Of a stretch of DNA of 64,000 bases, positions 27,450-37,122 are shown piece by piece. The stretch is taken from positions 124,001 to 188,000 of the forward strand of contig NZ_JANHLK010000009.1 in NCBI RefSeq assembly GCF_028682635.1, given 5' to 3'. The position numbers and the translations under genes are program-made. The DNA comes from Pseudomonas putida (GTDB taxonomy: Bacteria; Pseudomonadota; Gammaproteobacteria; Pseudomonadales; Pseudomonadaceae). Each line of letters begins with the position of its first letter. Position 1 is the stretch's first letter. The notes under the pieces are model-generated. The model ran no database searches. It was not told where the DNA came from and was given only the letters and a program-made list of their open reading frames with translations.

Positions 27450-29555
27450 TTAGAAACTGTAAGTCCCGGTCACCACAACGCTGCGCGGCTCACCCGGCTG
27501 AATCTGCGCCGCACTGGTGGCCGACGAGTAATACGTCTTGTCACTGATGTTGTTCAGCGCCGCGCGCAGATCCCAATCCTTCTGCCTGAACCCGGCCAAC
27601 GCATCCCAGCGGCCATAACCCGGCAGCACGGTGGTGTTGAGGTTGTCGGCATAACGATCGCCAACCAGGGTCAACCCGGTTTCGGCATACCAGCCCATTT
27701 CAGGTTTCCAGGTCACGAACAGGCTGCCGTTACGCTTGGCCACGTTGCTGATGCGATTTCCTTCAAAGCCATTGTTGTCTTCCTCGATGGTCGCGTCCTG
27801 AAGACCTACGCCACCGCGCACATACCAGTTGCCGGTGATCTTGCCGGTGGCGGTCAGCTCTATCCCACGCGAACGTTGTTTACCGGTCAGCAAGGTAATG
27901 GTCGGGTTGTTCGGATCACTGGTGCGGCGGTTGTAGAGTTCCAGTTCGTAGATCGCCAGCGTGGTGCTCAGGCGATCGTCGAGCCAGTCGCTTTTCACGC
28001 CGATTTCTTTCTGCCTGGTCAGCTCCGGGCTCAGGTCGTTGGTATTGCCGGCCGCACCCGGAGTGATGCCGATCAAACCACCGCCGACCGGCGAAAACGT
28101 CTTCGACCAGGAGGCATAGAAAGAATGATTCTGCAGCGGCGTCCACACCAGCCCTACGCGAGGGCTGGTGCTGTGGCTGTCACGGTCTTCGGAAATGTCC
28201 CGCAGCTTGTTGGTCGACTCGATGTCGAACGTGTCGTAACGCAAGCCGGCGAGCAGTTGCCATTGATCGTTCAGTTGCAGCTGATCCTGCACATACACCG
28301 CACGGCTTTCGACCTCGGTGTGCGAGCTGCTGGAGACCTGCATGCGACCGGTGTGGCGTAAATCCCGATTGGGGTTGTTCAGGTCCAGCGGCGGCACCGG
28401 TGAACTGCCCGGGCCTGAGGTGGCGGCGGTGTACAAGGTCGGATCGCGCCGCTGGCTGCCGATCTCGATGCCGGTCAGCAGGCGATGTTCCAGGCCGAAA
28501 GTATCGAACCCGCCTTCCAGTTCAACGTTGTTGTAGACGTTGCGGGTGGTCAGGTCCTGTTGCCAGTGCTGGCGCGTGACCTGGTTGGTGGTCGGGTTGT
28601 AGCCGGTCAGGTAGGTGTTGTCGAAATCGCTGTTGAGCTTGAACACGCCCAGGGTCTGGCGCAGTTGCCAGTTGTCGCTGAGCTCGTAGGTGAGCTTGGA
28701 GCGCAGCGATTGCGACTTGTCGTCGATGAAATCGTGCTCGCTGCCGTAGGTCGTGTCGCGTCCGACGTCTGCCGGGCGGCCGTTGACCCCGGGGACACCG
28801 CGATCCGGCGTACGGTTGTAACGGCTGTATTCGTACTGCACCAGCCAGTTCAGGTCCGGCGTCAGCTGCCAGCTCATCGAGGGTGCAAACAACTGGCGAT
28901 TACCACTCACGCCATCGCGGAAACTGTTCTGGTCCATGTTGCCCATATTCAGGCGCAGGCTGATGTTCTCGGATGGATCGCTGCTAAGGTCGGCATACAG
29001 GCTGCGAAGATCATCGCTGCCGCCCTGGGCTTCGAGGGTCGAGCGGCGGCCGAACTCCGGAAGTTTGCTCACCCGGTTGACGATCCCGCCCTGGCTGCCG
29101 CGGCCGTACAACACGGCGGCCGGACCTTTGAGCACGTCGATGCGTTCGATGTTGTGCAGGTCGCGCACGTATTGGCTGTCGTCACGGATGCCATCGAGAT
29201 AAAAGTCGTTGCTTGCGTCAAAACCACGGATGCGCAGGCTGTCGAAGCGGGTGTCGGCGCCGCTGCTGACGTTGGGGATGCCACTGAGTGCGTTGCCCAG
29301 GTCGTTGGTGCCGTAATCGACAACGTTGGCGGTCTTGATCGAGTCGATGGCTTGAGGCACGTAGCGCACCGGCGTGTTGGTGCGGGTCGCCGTATTCGTT
29401 TCCTTCACACGTGGGTCATCGGCCTCGGTTTCGGCACTGATGGACGTGGCAGGTAAGGTGGTAGGCGCAGCGTAGGAAAAACCGGCAGATATCAGAGCAG
29501 AAAGCCCAAGGCTGAAGGGCGTAAGGCGAAAAGGGGCAGGCATTGAAGAACGCAT
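27450..29555 (-). CDS. TonB-dependent siderophore receptor
   Basis: 701 residues (Met at 29543 is an alternative start). Outer-membrane ferric-siderophore gate: signal peptide ending near SYAAP, a plug domain (about 55-175) containing the segments NALSGIPNV and RIRGFDASNDFYLDGIRD, then a 22-strand beta-barrel ending in a terminal Phe (VVVTGTYSF). The plug style resembles catecholate receptors of the Fiu/PiuA kind, but the ligand is not certain. A Fur-box-like site lies at 29589-29607 in front of the gene, so it is probably iron-repressed. No partner permease or regulator adjoins it. Confidence 0.92.
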   Translation of the reverse strand: MRSSMPAPFRLTPFSLGLSALISAGFSYAAPTTLPATSISAETEADDPRVKETNTATRTNTPVRYVPQAIDSIKTANVVDYGTNDLGNALSGIPNVSSGADTRFDSLRIRGFDASNDFYLDGIRDDSQYVRDLHNIERIDVLKGPAAVLYGRGSQGGIVNRVSKLPEFGRRSTLEAQGGSDDLRSLYADLSSDPSENISLRLNMGNMDQNSFRDGVSGNRQLFAPSMSWQLTPDLNWLVQYEYSRYNRTPDRGVPGVNGRPADVGRDTTYGSEHDFIDDKSQSLRSKLTYELSDNWQLRQTLGVFKLNSDFDNTYLTGYNPTTNQVTRQHWQQDLTTRNVYNNVELEGGFDTFGLEHRLLTGIEIGSQRRDPTLYTAATSGPGSSPVPPLDLNNPNRDLRHTGRMQVSSSSHTEVESRAVYVQDQLQLNDQWQLLAGLRYDTFDIESTNKLRDISEDRDSHSTSPRVGLVWTPLQNHSFYASWSKTFSPVGGGLIGITPGAAGNTNDLSPELTRQKEIGVKSDWLDDRLSTTLAIYELELYNRRTSDPNNPTITLLTGKQRSRGIELTATGKITGNWYVRGGVGLQDATIEEDNNGFEGNRISNVAKRNGSLFVTWKPEMGWYAETGLTLVGDRYADNLNTTVLPGYGRWDALAGFRQKDWDLRAALNNISDKTYYSSATSAAQIQPGEPRSVVVTGTYSF

Positions 29556-29588
29556 CCGTAGGATTTTTAGGGGTGTAACTAAAGCGGC

Positions 29589-29607
29589 GCGAATGATAAT
29601 GCTTGCT
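29589..29607. promoter_or_regulatory. Fur-box-like site upstream of the TonB receptor
   Basis: The 19-mer with core AATGATAAT matches 12 of 19 positions of GATAATGATAATCATTATC. It is 34-52 bp before the receptor start, in an operator position. Confidence 0.7.
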
Positions 29608-29791
29608 ATTTACTTGTGTTAATTATTCCTGAGAAGGTGCTCTGCTTGATTGTTTCCAATTGTGTCGCAATTGTTACTTTTGCCTTTTCAACGTTATTTG
29701 AAGTCGATAAGACTGCGCGTCCGTTGAGGTTTTCTGCCAAGCAAACTCATTTCTTAGACGAATTTCGCCGGGTTATAGACGATTCATGAAA

Positions 29792-29821
29792 TTGACACAT
29801 CGTTAAGGCCGCGGCTACGAT
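29792..29821 (+). promoter_or_regulatory. Sigma-70 promoter upstream of the porin
   Basis: TTGACA (29792-29797), an 18-bp spacer, and TACGAT (29816-29821). Predicted transcription start is near 29829. Confidence 0.65.
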
Positions 29822-29828
29822 CCGGCCC

Positions 29829-29902
29829 AACGCCTGTGGCAGACCGCCATGACCGAAAAATAATTAAAAGGCCCGCCGCGAGAGATCGTGGGCGGGCCTT
29901 TT
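29829..29902 (+). ncRNA. Candidate short RNA or attenuated porin leader
   Basis: A strong promoter is followed within 40 nt by the terminator AAAAGGCCCGCC / GGCGGGCCTTTTT (29866-29902), predicting a transcript of about 75 nt. A four-codon ORF (ATG ACC GAA AAA TAA, from 29848) ends just before the hairpin. This may be a small RNA or a transcription attenuator for the porin 85 bp downstream. Inferred only. Confidence 0.45.
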
Positions 29903-29986
29903 TGTTTGTGGGATGAAAAAAGAGCGCGATAGCGCCGTTTCGGCCGTTGAACACAGCGCGTTTCAACCCGTAATAAGGAAAACAAC

Positions 29987-31273
29987 ATGTTGAACAAGCG
30001 AATCAGCCTGATCGCTCTGGGGATTTTGAGCGCTACACAGGCCATGGCTAACGACCAGGCCGAATCCAAGGGATTTGTTGAAGACAGCAGCCTCAAAGTG
30101 CTGCTGCGCAATGCCTACATGAACCGTGACTACAAAGACGGCAACCCGGATAAATCCGAGTGGGGCCAAGCGGCCATCGGTACGTTCTCGTCCGGCTTCA
30201 CCCAAGGCACCATCGGCGTGGGTGTGGATGCCTTTGGGCTGTACGCGCTCAACCTGGAGCGTAATGAAGACCGCAGCGGCGCCCAGGGCATCGACTTTTT
30301 CAAACAGGGTGCCAGCGGCGAACCGGCTGACGACCTGGCCAAAGCTGGCGCAGCCGTCAAATTCCGTCTGTCCAGCACAACGCTGACCTACGGCGACCAG
30401 ATGCCGGTGCTGCCGGTATTGAGCTACGACAACGGTCGTCTGCTGCCGGAAAGCTACACCGGTACCCTGATCACCTCCAAGGAGATCAAGGGCCTGGAAC
30501 TGAACGCCGGTCGCTTCACCGCCGAATCGCGCAAAAGCGCTGAAGGCCATGACAGCGGTGGCTTGAAGTCGATCAACGTGTTGGGCGGTAGCTACCAGTT
30601 CACCGAACAATTCAAGGCCGCGTTATATGCCTCCGACGTCGAAGACGTGCTGAAGAAGCAATACGTGAACGCCAACTACGTGTTCCCGTTCGACAAGGAT
30701 CAGTCCCTGACCCTGGACTTCAACGGCTACCGTACCAAACTGGACGACTCTTACGTCCGTGACAACGGTATTACCGGCGACGACAACAAGATCTGGAGCC
30801 TGGCAGCCACCTTCGCCACCGGCCCGCACTCGTTCACCCTGGCGCACCAGCGCAGCACCGGTGACAGTAACCTGGGCTACGCCTACGGCGGCTACCAGAA
30901 AGATCAAAACCGCGTCGGCGACGGTGGCAACACCATCTACCTGGCCAACTCCTACTGGTCCGACTTCAACGCCGAAGACGAACGCAGCTGGCAACTGGGC
31001 TACGGCCTGGACTTCAGCACCTTCGGTGTGCCGGGCCTGAGCTACAACTTCGCCTATGTACGCGGTGACAACATCACCACCTCCACCAGCGAAGGCGGCA
31101 CCGAGCGCGAGATCTTCAACCAGTTCAAATACGTCGTACAAAGCGGCCCGGCCAAAGACCTGAGCGTGAAGCTGCGCAGCTCGATCCTGCGCGTGTCGCA
31201 GAAGTCGAGCGAGTACAACGTCAGCGGTAACGAAGTGCGTGTGTTCGTGGACTACCCGATCAACATTTTCTGA
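29987..31273 (+). CDS. OprD-family outer-membrane porin
   Basis: 428 residues. Signal peptide MLNKRISLIALGILSATQAMA, then the OprD start pattern with KGFVEDSSLKVLLRNAYMNRDYK, an 18-strand barrel and a C-terminal Phe (VRVFVDYPINIF). OprD/Occ porins admit small carboxylates or basic amino acids; the exact substrate cannot be read. It sits between a siderophore receptor and a small redox operon. A putative attenuator or small RNA lies in front and a terminator follows at 31321-31347. Confidence 0.93.
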   Translation: MLNKRISLIALGILSATQAMANDQAESKGFVEDSSLKVLLRNAYMNRDYKDGNPDKSEWGQAAIGTFSSGFTQGTIGVGVDAFGLYALNLERNEDRSGAQGIDFFKQGASGEPADDLAKAGAAVKFRLSSTTLTYGDQMPVLPVLSYDNGRLLPESYTGTLITSKEIKGLELNAGRFTAESRKSAEGHDSGGLKSINVLGGSYQFTEQFKAALYASDVEDVLKKQYVNANYVFPFDKDQSLTLDFNGYRTKLDDSYVRDNGITGDDNKIWSLAATFATGPHSFTLAHQRSTGDSNLGYAYGGYQKDQNRVGDGGNTIYLANSYWSDFNAEDERSWQLGYGLDFSTFGVPGLSYNFAYVRGDNITTSTSEGGTEREIFNQFKYVVQSGPAKDLSVKLRSSILRVSQKSSEYNVSGNEVRVFVDYPINIF

Positions 31274-31596
31274 TGATGGGTTGCGGTATCGAGGCCTGAT
31301 GTAAGGCTGAGAAAAAGAAGAAGCCCCGACTGGTTCGGGGTTTTTTTGTGAGTGCTTGTTGGCTCATGTCGTCAAAAGGCGATATCGGGAACACGTCTTG
31401 AGAACGTCGTCCGCGGCGACATGTTCCGAGACTGGATAAACACCGCATCTCGATACGCTGAAGTTTGACTTGGCTTATTACCTCACGTAACTAATGAAGT
31501 TCCCGCCCCCACCTTTATCCCCTCCAGCTAACTCCATACATTGAGCTCCAACGCCTCTCCCATCATTCCGACGGGAAGGTCACTGGAGTTTCGATC
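31274..31596. other. 323-bp intergenic region
   Basis: Contains the porin terminator and an imperfect inverted repeat (TCGGGAACACGTC at 31385-31397 against GACATGTTCCGA at 31418-31429) that might be an operator for the following tautomerase operon. Nothing coding was seen. Confidence 0.5.
31321..31347 (+). terminator. Porin terminator
   Basis: AAGCCCCGA / TTCGGGG stem followed by seven Ts. Confidence 0.88.
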
Positions 31597-31815
31597 ATGC
31601 CTTTTGTAAGCGTACGCATCACCCGCGATGGCGTTACCACTGAGCAGAAAGCTCAGGTGATTGCCGAGATCACTGAAACACTGGAACGCGTCCTCAACAA
31701 ACGCCCTGAGCTGACCCATATCGTGATCGAGGAAGTCGACACCGATAACTGGGGCTATGCCGGTATCACCACCACCCAGTACCGCAAACAACTGGCGGAG
31801 GAGGGGAAGTCATGA
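31597..31815 (+). CDS. 4-oxalocrotonate tautomerase-like protein
   Basis: 72 residues. After Met removal the N-terminal Pro (MPFVSVRITRDG) is the catalytic base of the tautomerase superfamily, and the Arg of VRITRDG matches the substrate-binding Arg11 region. Members tautomerise or dehalogenate small keto-acids. The stop overlaps the next gene's start in ATGA. First gene of a three-gene run with a DsbA-like and an SDR protein; the substrate is unknown. Confidence 0.9.
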   Translation: MPFVSVRITRDGVTTEQKAQVIAEITETLERVLNKRPELTHIVIEEVDTDNWGYAGITTTQYRKQLAEEGKS

Positions 31816-32456
31816 CGGCGTCGGTGACCATCGATTTCGTTTCCGACGTGGTGTGCCCATGGTGTGCTCTGGGGGCGACGGCGCTGGAGCAGGCGATCGA
31901 GAACGTGGCGGGTGAGGTGGCGGTCGAGCTGACCTACAAGCCTTTCGAGCTGAACCCGGACATGCCGGTTGAAGGCGAGAAAGCCGTCGAGCACTTGATG
32001 CGCAAATACGGGCGCACCGCCGAGGACGTCGCCTCTGGCAAGGCGATGCAGATCGCTCGCGGCGAGGCCATCGGCTTCAAGTTCGATCTGGAAAAGCGCA
32101 CGCACTTCTACAACACCTTCGACGCTCACCGGTTGTTGCTCTGGGCGCTGGAAGAAGGCCGCCAGGTGGCGCTGAAGAAGATCCTGCTGCGCGCTTACTT
32201 CAGCGAAGGCCAGAACCCGAGTGATCAGCAGACGCTGGTGCGCCTGGCGGGTGAAGCCGGGTTGGACGAGGCCCGTGCGCGCAAGGTGCTGGCGTCAGGC
32301 GCCTTTGCCGACGAGGTACGTGAGCTTGAAGCTTTTTATCGACAGCACGGCATCAATTCGGTCCCGGCCCTGGTGCTCAACGGTCGTCACCTGGTGTCCG
32401 GCTCGCAATCGGTCGAGTACTACGAACAGATGTTGAGACAAATGGCACAAGCCTGA
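31812..32456 (+). CDS. DsbA-family (FrnE-like) oxidoreductase
   Basis: 214 residues with thioredoxin-fold active site CPWC (SDVVCPWCALGA, near residue 15) and the all-alpha insert typical of FrnE/2-hydroxychromene isomerase relatives. The cis-Pro loop region is GINSVPALVLNGRHLVSG. There is no signal peptide, so it is a cytoplasmic disulfide or glutathione-linked enzyme rather than a periplasmic DsbA. It is translationally coupled to the tautomerase (ATGA). Confidence 0.9.
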   Translation: MTASVTIDFVSDVVCPWCALGATALEQAIENVAGEVAVELTYKPFELNPDMPVEGEKAVEHLMRKYGRTAEDVASGKAMQIARGEAIGFKFDLEKRTHFYNTFDAHRLLLWALEEGRQVALKKILLRAYFSEGQNPSDQQTLVRLAGEAGLDEARARKVLASGAFADEVRELEAFYRQHGINSVPALVLNGRHLVSGSQSVEYYEQMLRQMAQA

Positions 32457-32498
32457 TTACCAAATTTTTAAATCATCATTTATCAGTAGAGGTTCATC

Positions 32499-33209
32499 AT
32501 GAGCAATTCGAAAAAAGTCGTTGTCATCACTGGCGCATCCCAAGGTCTCGGCGACGGCATGGTCAAGGTCTTCCGCGAGCTCGGTTACCAGATCGTCGCC
32601 ACCTCGCGCTCGATCAAGCCATCCACCGATCCGGACATCCTCACCGTGGCCGGTGACATCGGCGAGCCAGAAACTGCACAGCGCGTGATTCGTGAAGCGA
32701 TCGCCCATTTCGGCCGTGTCGATACCCTGGTCAACAACGCCGGGATCTTCATCGCCAAGCCGTTCACCGCGTACACCGCTGAAGATTACGCCAATGTTTT
32801 GTCGGTGAACGTCAACGGCTTCTTCTACATCACCCAACTGGCCATCGCCGAGATGGAGAAACAGGGCAGCGGCCACGTGGTCAACATCACCACCAGCCTG
32901 GTCGACCACGCCATCGACGGCGTGCCATCGGTACTGGCCTCGCTGACCAAAGGCGGCCTGAACGCGGCAACCCGTTCCCTGGCCATCGAATACGCCAAGC
33001 GCGGCATTCGGGTAAACGCGGTATCGCCTGGCATCATCAAGACCCCGATGCACGGCGAAGAAACCCACGCCGCACTGGGCGCACTGCACCCGGTCGGGCA
33101 CATGGGCGAGATCGATGATATTGCGCAGGCAGTGGTGTATCTGGACGGCGCCAAGTTTGTTACTGGCGAGATCCTCCATGTAGATGGTGGGCAGAGCGCG
33201 GGTCACTGA
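32499..33209 (+). CDS. Atypical short-chain dehydrogenase/reductase
   Basis: 236 residues of the SDR Rossmann fold. The cofactor motif TGASQGLGDG is near residue 13, followed by NNAGIFIAKPF and a C-terminal VNAVSPGIIKTPM. The catalytic YxxxK is altered: the lysine is in LASLTKGG, but the position four before it is Ala, not Tyr. The protein may use another acid/base or be non-catalytic. It lies 42 bp after the DsbA-like gene in the same direction and ends before a shared terminator. Confidence 0.88.
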   Translation: MSNSKKVVVITGASQGLGDGMVKVFRELGYQIVATSRSIKPSTDPDILTVAGDIGEPETAQRVIREAIAHFGRVDTLVNNAGIFIAKPFTAYTAEDYANVLSVNVNGFFYITQLAIAEMEKQGSGHVVNITTSLVDHAIDGVPSVLASLTKGGLNAATRSLAIEYAKRGIRVNAVSPGIIKTPMHGEETHAALGALHPVGHMGEIDDIAQAVVYLDGAKFVTGEILHVDGGQSAGH

Positions 33210-33236
33210 GTCCTGGGTTTTCAAACTGCGCAAACA

Positions 33237-33272
33237 ACAAAGCCCTTGTATTGCTACAAGGGCTTTGTTTTT
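33237..33272. terminator. Bidirectional terminator between SDR and Lrp-type genes
   Basis: AACAAAGCCCTTGTA / TACAAGGGCTTTGTT with a 6-nt loop; T-rich on both strands. Confidence 0.9.
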
Positions 33273-33281
33273 AGGGCCGCA

Positions 33282-33722
33282 TCAGGAAGTCTGCCGATCA
33301 ATATCGCGTCGAAGCACGACAGCGGTGGTGATGTCTTCAACGGTTTCGTGACTGGCTACTGCGTCTCTAACCCGATTCAGATCATCGATCGTTCGCGATT
33401 CGATCTCGATGACCAGATCAAGCTGGCCACTGACCGAGGAGACGCGTCGTACCTGGGAGTTCTGGGCAAGCAGGTCCAGCAGGCTTATTGCCGGTGTGCG
33501 CTTGAGGCTCACAAGCAGGATGGCGCGAATCACGTTGGCGTCGATTTCGCCGATATCAGCCCGGTAGCCCCGGATCACACCATTGCGTTCAAGGTTGATG
33601 ACGCGCTCGCTGGTGGCGCTTCTTGACAGTCCAATTCTCGCGGCCAGGGCCTTCAGGGCAATGCGCGCCTCTCTGGACAGGATTTCGAGTATTTCGCGAT
33701 CTTTCGTGTCCAGGTCGCGCAT
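33282..33722 (-). CDS. Lrp/AsnC-family regulator
   Basis: 146 residues: an N-terminal winged HTH (ILEILSREARIALKALAARIGLSRSATSER, about 10-45) and a C-terminal RAM effector domain (about 65-140). It lies divergent to the three-domain fusion and ABC importer genes at 33.9-40.1 kb, the usual position of an Lrp-type regulator sensing the amino acid or amine that its target operon uses. The 139-bp divergent region must hold its operator. Confidence 0.92.
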   Translation of the reverse strand: MRDLDTKDREILEILSREARIALKALAARIGLSRSATSERVINLERNGVIRGYRADIGEIDANVIRAILLVSLKRTPAISLLDLLAQNSQVRRVSSVSGQLDLVIEIESRTIDDLNRVRDAVASHETVEDITTAVVLRRDIDRQTS

Positions 33723-33861
33723 CAGAACTCCCTAATTTTGTTACCGAATTTGTGCCGGTCGATTCCGACAATATGCAGGCCAAAGCCGACCGCATACCTA
33801 CTGCCGTCCAAGGCTCCGCGTGCCAAGCTATCTGAAAAAAATGGCCTGGAAAACAATTACC

Positions 33862-36800
33862 ATGACTAATCTTTCCCATCCCGCCCCCCAGTTCTCGACG
33901 GCGGAAGCCGAAAACCTCGGTGAGCAGCTTTTCGACGTTATCGGCACAGCCACGCCACTGGACGGTGAACGAGACCGCAACTATCGGTTGAGGACAGGCA
34001 CCGATGCGGGGTGGATTCTGAAAGTCGTCAACTCGACGGAACCGCGTGTTGAAAGCGAGTTTCAGACGGCCATTCTCAGTCACCTTGCCAGTTGCAGCCC
34101 AGAGCTTGCCGTGCCCTTTCTCAAGAAAAGCCTGGCGGGTGATTTCCTCGCCTCGACAGTGGCACCTTCTGGCGAAACCCATGCGGTTCGCCTGGTCGGT
34201 TGGTTGCACGGAACGCCACTTGCCGAGGTCCCTCGTACGTTCGAATTGATGCGCAGCCTCGGTCAATCTTTCGCAGAGGTAGATCGTGCACTTCAGGGCT
34301 TCATTCATCCGGGCGCGGTACGTGATCTCGACTGGGATTTGCGTCACGCCGCACGTTCGCGCTCACGCCTGCATTTCGTGAAAGACGCGGACAAAAGGGC
34401 GATTCTGGAACGGTTCATTGACAGGTTCGAAAGAACCGTTCAACCCAAGCTTGCGCGTTTGCGCACACAGGTCATACACAATGACGGCAATGACTGGAAC
34501 ATCCTCGTCGATTCCTGCAACCATCAGAAAGTCTCGGGCATCATCGATTTCGGCGATGCCGTCCATACGATCCTGATTGCCGAAGTAGCCATCACCTGTG
34601 CTTATTCCATCCTCGACATGGAAGATCCAATCGGCGCGGCCGCTGCCCTCACGGCCGGTTTCCATGAGAAGTACCCTCTGCATCCCGAGGAGGTCGACGT
34701 CCTCTTCAATCTCATTGCGATGCGCCTGGTCACGAGCGTCACGTTGTCGGCATTGCGATACGGCCAGACGCAAGACAATCCCTACCTTGCCATCAGCGAA
34801 GCGCCGGCCTGGCGCCTCCTGGAGAGGATGGATCGCATGAACCCTCGACTGGCGACGGCGATCCTGCGCAAAGCCTGTGGTTTTGACGCGATCGAAGGCG
34901 CCGGTGCGGTTCGCCGCTGGGTGGCTGAAAACAGTAAGTCTTTTGCGGATATCGTGCGTCCATCTGCGGCGACCATGAACAAGGCGATCGCTCCATTCGG
35001 GGATGCTTCGCACGTAATGACGATCGCCTCGGCCGAGCAGCGTCCAGCGCAGGCAACCCAGTGGTGGAATGAGTTTTCTGCCGAGCACAAGGTGCCGCTC
35101 GGCATCGGACCCTGGGGCGAGGAAAGGACCATCTACACCGACACGGCATTCGAATCGCGCTTCATTGAAGGGCAGCGTCGGATCATTCACGTCGGTGTCG
35201 ATTTGATCATGCCCGCCGGCACACCTCTCTATACGCCTGTTGCCGGTGTGGTGCAGAGCGTCGAGGTCGAGCCTGAGCCGCTTGGCTATGGCGGTTTGAT
35301 CATGCTCGAGCACTCGCCTGAAGATTGCCCTCCCTTCCTGACCCTGTGGGGTCACATGGCCCATGAAGCGCTGGCGCGACTTAAACCCGGCGACCGACTT
35401 GAGGCTGGCGCGCTGGTTGGATACATGGGCGCGGATACGGAAAACGGTGGGTGGATCCCCCATGTACATTTTCAGATGTCCACGGACACCGGGTTGAAAG
35501 CCAGCGAGTTCATTGGCGTCGGTGAGCGGGCTTATCTTGAGGTTTGGGCCGACCTTTTTCCCGATGCATCGACCCTCGCCGGGATTCCTCCGGAAACCTA
35601 CAGCCAGGACGGCTGCACCAAGGCTGAGATCGTTGCCAAGCGTAAGGAACTGCTGCTTCCAAACTTGTCGATTTCCTATTCAGATCCGATCAAGTTCGTA
35701 CGCGGTGATGGGGTTTGGTTGATCGATAACTTCGGCAGAGCGTATCTGGACTGCTTCAATAACGTGTGCCATCTCGGCCACTCCCATCCAGATGTGGTGC
35801 AAGCGCTTTCACGCCAAGCCGCACGCCTGAACACCAACACGCGTTATCTGCACGACAATATCGTGGAGTACGCAGAGCGGCTCACCGCGACGTTACCTGA
35901 AGGTTTGGCGGTCGCTTCCTTCGGCTGTTCAGGCAGTGAAGCCAACAGCCTCATGCTCCGGATGGCGCGCAATCACACGGGTCGTAACGACGCCATTGTG
36001 CTGGATTGGGCCTACCACGGCACGACACAGGAGCTGATCGATCTCAGCCCTTACAAATATAAGCGCAAGGCCGGTAAAGGACGTGCAGACCATGTGTTCG
36101 AAGCGGTCGTCCCGGATGCTTATCGAGCTGAGCAAGATTGGCCGTACGAGGAGCTCGGCAAGCGTTTCGCTGAGAGTGTGGCGGATCAGATTGAGCTCAT
36201 GCGCAAGCAAGGTCGATCCCCGGCATTCTTTTTGGCGGAGTCCATTCCAAGTGTCGCCGGGCAACTGTTCTTCCCGGATAACTACTTGAAAGAAGTCTAT
36301 GCAATGGTTCGCGCAGAGGGTGGTCTTTGCCTGGCGGACGAAGTCCAGGTCGGCTTCGGTCGTGTTGGCAGCCACTGGTGGGCATTTGAAACCCAGGGCG
36401 TCGTTCCCGACGCAGTGTCCATGGGCAAACCCATTGGCAATGGGCATCCCATGTCGGCGGTTGTTACTACGCGCGAAATGGCAGACAGCTTCAACAATGG
36501 CATGGAGTACTTCAATACCTTCGCCGGTAGTCCGGTTTCATGTGCTGTAGGGCTCTCGGTACTCGATGTGATTGAGCGCGATGACTTGAAACTCAACGCA
36601 CTGACCGTTGGCAACTATCTGCTCGACGGCTTCAGTAAGTTACAGCGGCGATACGATGCAATAGGCGATGTGCGCGGGCTGGGTCTTTTTCTCGGAATAG
36701 AACTTGTCACCGATCGCAAAACGAAAATTCCAGCCACGGCGCTGGCGAAAAAAGTAGCCGATGGTGCCAGGGAGCGAGGCGTTTTGATCGGTACTGAAGG

Positions 36801-36909
36801 CCCCTATGACAATGTCCTGAAAATGCGTCCGTCGATGATTTTCAGTCAGAAGAATGCTGATTTCCTCCTTGAAGTCCTGGACGAAAGCTTCAAGGCCGCA
36901 CTCCAGTAA
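33862..36909 (+). CDS. Three-domain fusion: APH-like kinase / M23-like / class-III aminotransferase
   Basis: 1015 residues from the ATG at 33862 ([11 protein letters not shown]); in-frame starts at 33841 and 33820 also lack a clear ribosome site. The kinase-like domain has H206-N-D208 and N213 plus Asp229 (IIDFGD). The middle M23/LytM-like domain keeps all metal-ligand positions: His443 and Asp447 (HVGVD), His498 (LWGHM), and His534/His536 (HVHFQ). The PLP domain has Lys856 ([11 protein letters not shown]). It is divergent from an Lrp regulator and followed by a complete polar amino-acid ABC importer, so the importer probably delivers its substrate. Possible ethanolamine-phosphate phospho-lyase chemistry is inferred. 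Confidence 0.88.
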   Translation: MTNLSHPAPQFSTAEAENLGEQLFDVIGTATPLDGERDRNYRLRTGTDAGWILKVVNSTEPRVESEFQTAILSHLASCSPELAVPFLKKSLAGDFLASTVAPSGETHAVRLVGWLHGTPLAEVPRTFELMRSLGQSFAEVDRALQGFIHPGAVRDLDWDLRHAARSRSRLHFVKDADKRAILERFIDRFERTVQPKLARLRTQVIHNDGNDWNILVDSCNHQKVSGIIDFGDAVHTILIAEVAITCAYSILDMEDPIGAAAALTAGFHEKYPLHPEEVDVLFNLIAMRLVTSVTLSALRYGQTQDNPYLAISEAPAWRLLERMDRMNPRLATAILRKACGFDAIEGAGAVRRWVAENSKSFADIVRPSAATMNKAIAPFGDASHVMTIASAEQRPAQATQWWNEFSAEHKVPLGIGPWGEERTIYTDTAFESRFIEGQRRIIHVGVDLIMPAGTPLYTPVAGVVQSVEVEPEPLGYGGLIMLEHSPEDCPPFLTLWGHMAHEALARLKPGDRLEAGALVGYMGADTENGGWIPHVHFQMSTDTGLKASEFIGVGERAYLEVWADLFPDASTLAGIPPETYSQDGCTKAEIVAKRKELLLPNLSISYSDPIKFVRGDGVWLIDNFGRAYLDCFNNVCHLGHSHPDVVQALSRQAARLNTNTRYLHDNIVEYAERLTATLPEGLAVASFGCSGSEANSLMLRMARNHTGRNDAIVLDWAYHGTTQELIDLSPYKYKRKAGKGRADHVFEAVVPDAYRAEQDWPYEELGKRFAESVADQIELMRKQGRSPAFFLAESIPSVAGQLFFPDNYLKEVYAMVRAEGGLCLADEVQVGFGRVGSHWWAFETQGVVPDAVSMGKPIGNGHPMSAVVTTREMADSFNNGMEYFNTFAGSPVSCAVGLSVLDVIERDDLKLNALTVGNYLLDGFSKLQRRYDAIGDVRGLGLFLGIELVTDRKTKIPATALAKKVADGARERGVLIGTEGPYDNVLKMRPSMIFSQKNADFLLEVLDESFKAALQ

Positions 36910-37122
36910 GGGGTCAAAATCGGGGGCGTGCAGCAAGGGTCCTGGTTGATCAGTCTCTTCGCACGCTGCCTTCCCGGCATAGTGTCGGTCAACTCCGGCA
37001 ATGTGTCAGGCAGGCTGGCACCTTGCTGGGTGCTTTCCAAAATAGCCTATGCAAAGATTTTCCTGAAGGCTGGGTGAAGAGCCCCAAAACAATAAATAAT
37101 AATTCTTCCGAGGTGCCATCCG

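Larger units (their letters stand above)
29556..29986. other. 431-bp intergenic region between divergent receptor and porin genes
   Basis: No protein gene over a few codons is supported. It holds the Fur-box-like site of the receptor, a strong + strand promoter (TTGACA / TACGAT) and a hairpin terminator 35-45 nt beyond the predicted transcript start, all in front of the porin. Confidence 0.7.
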
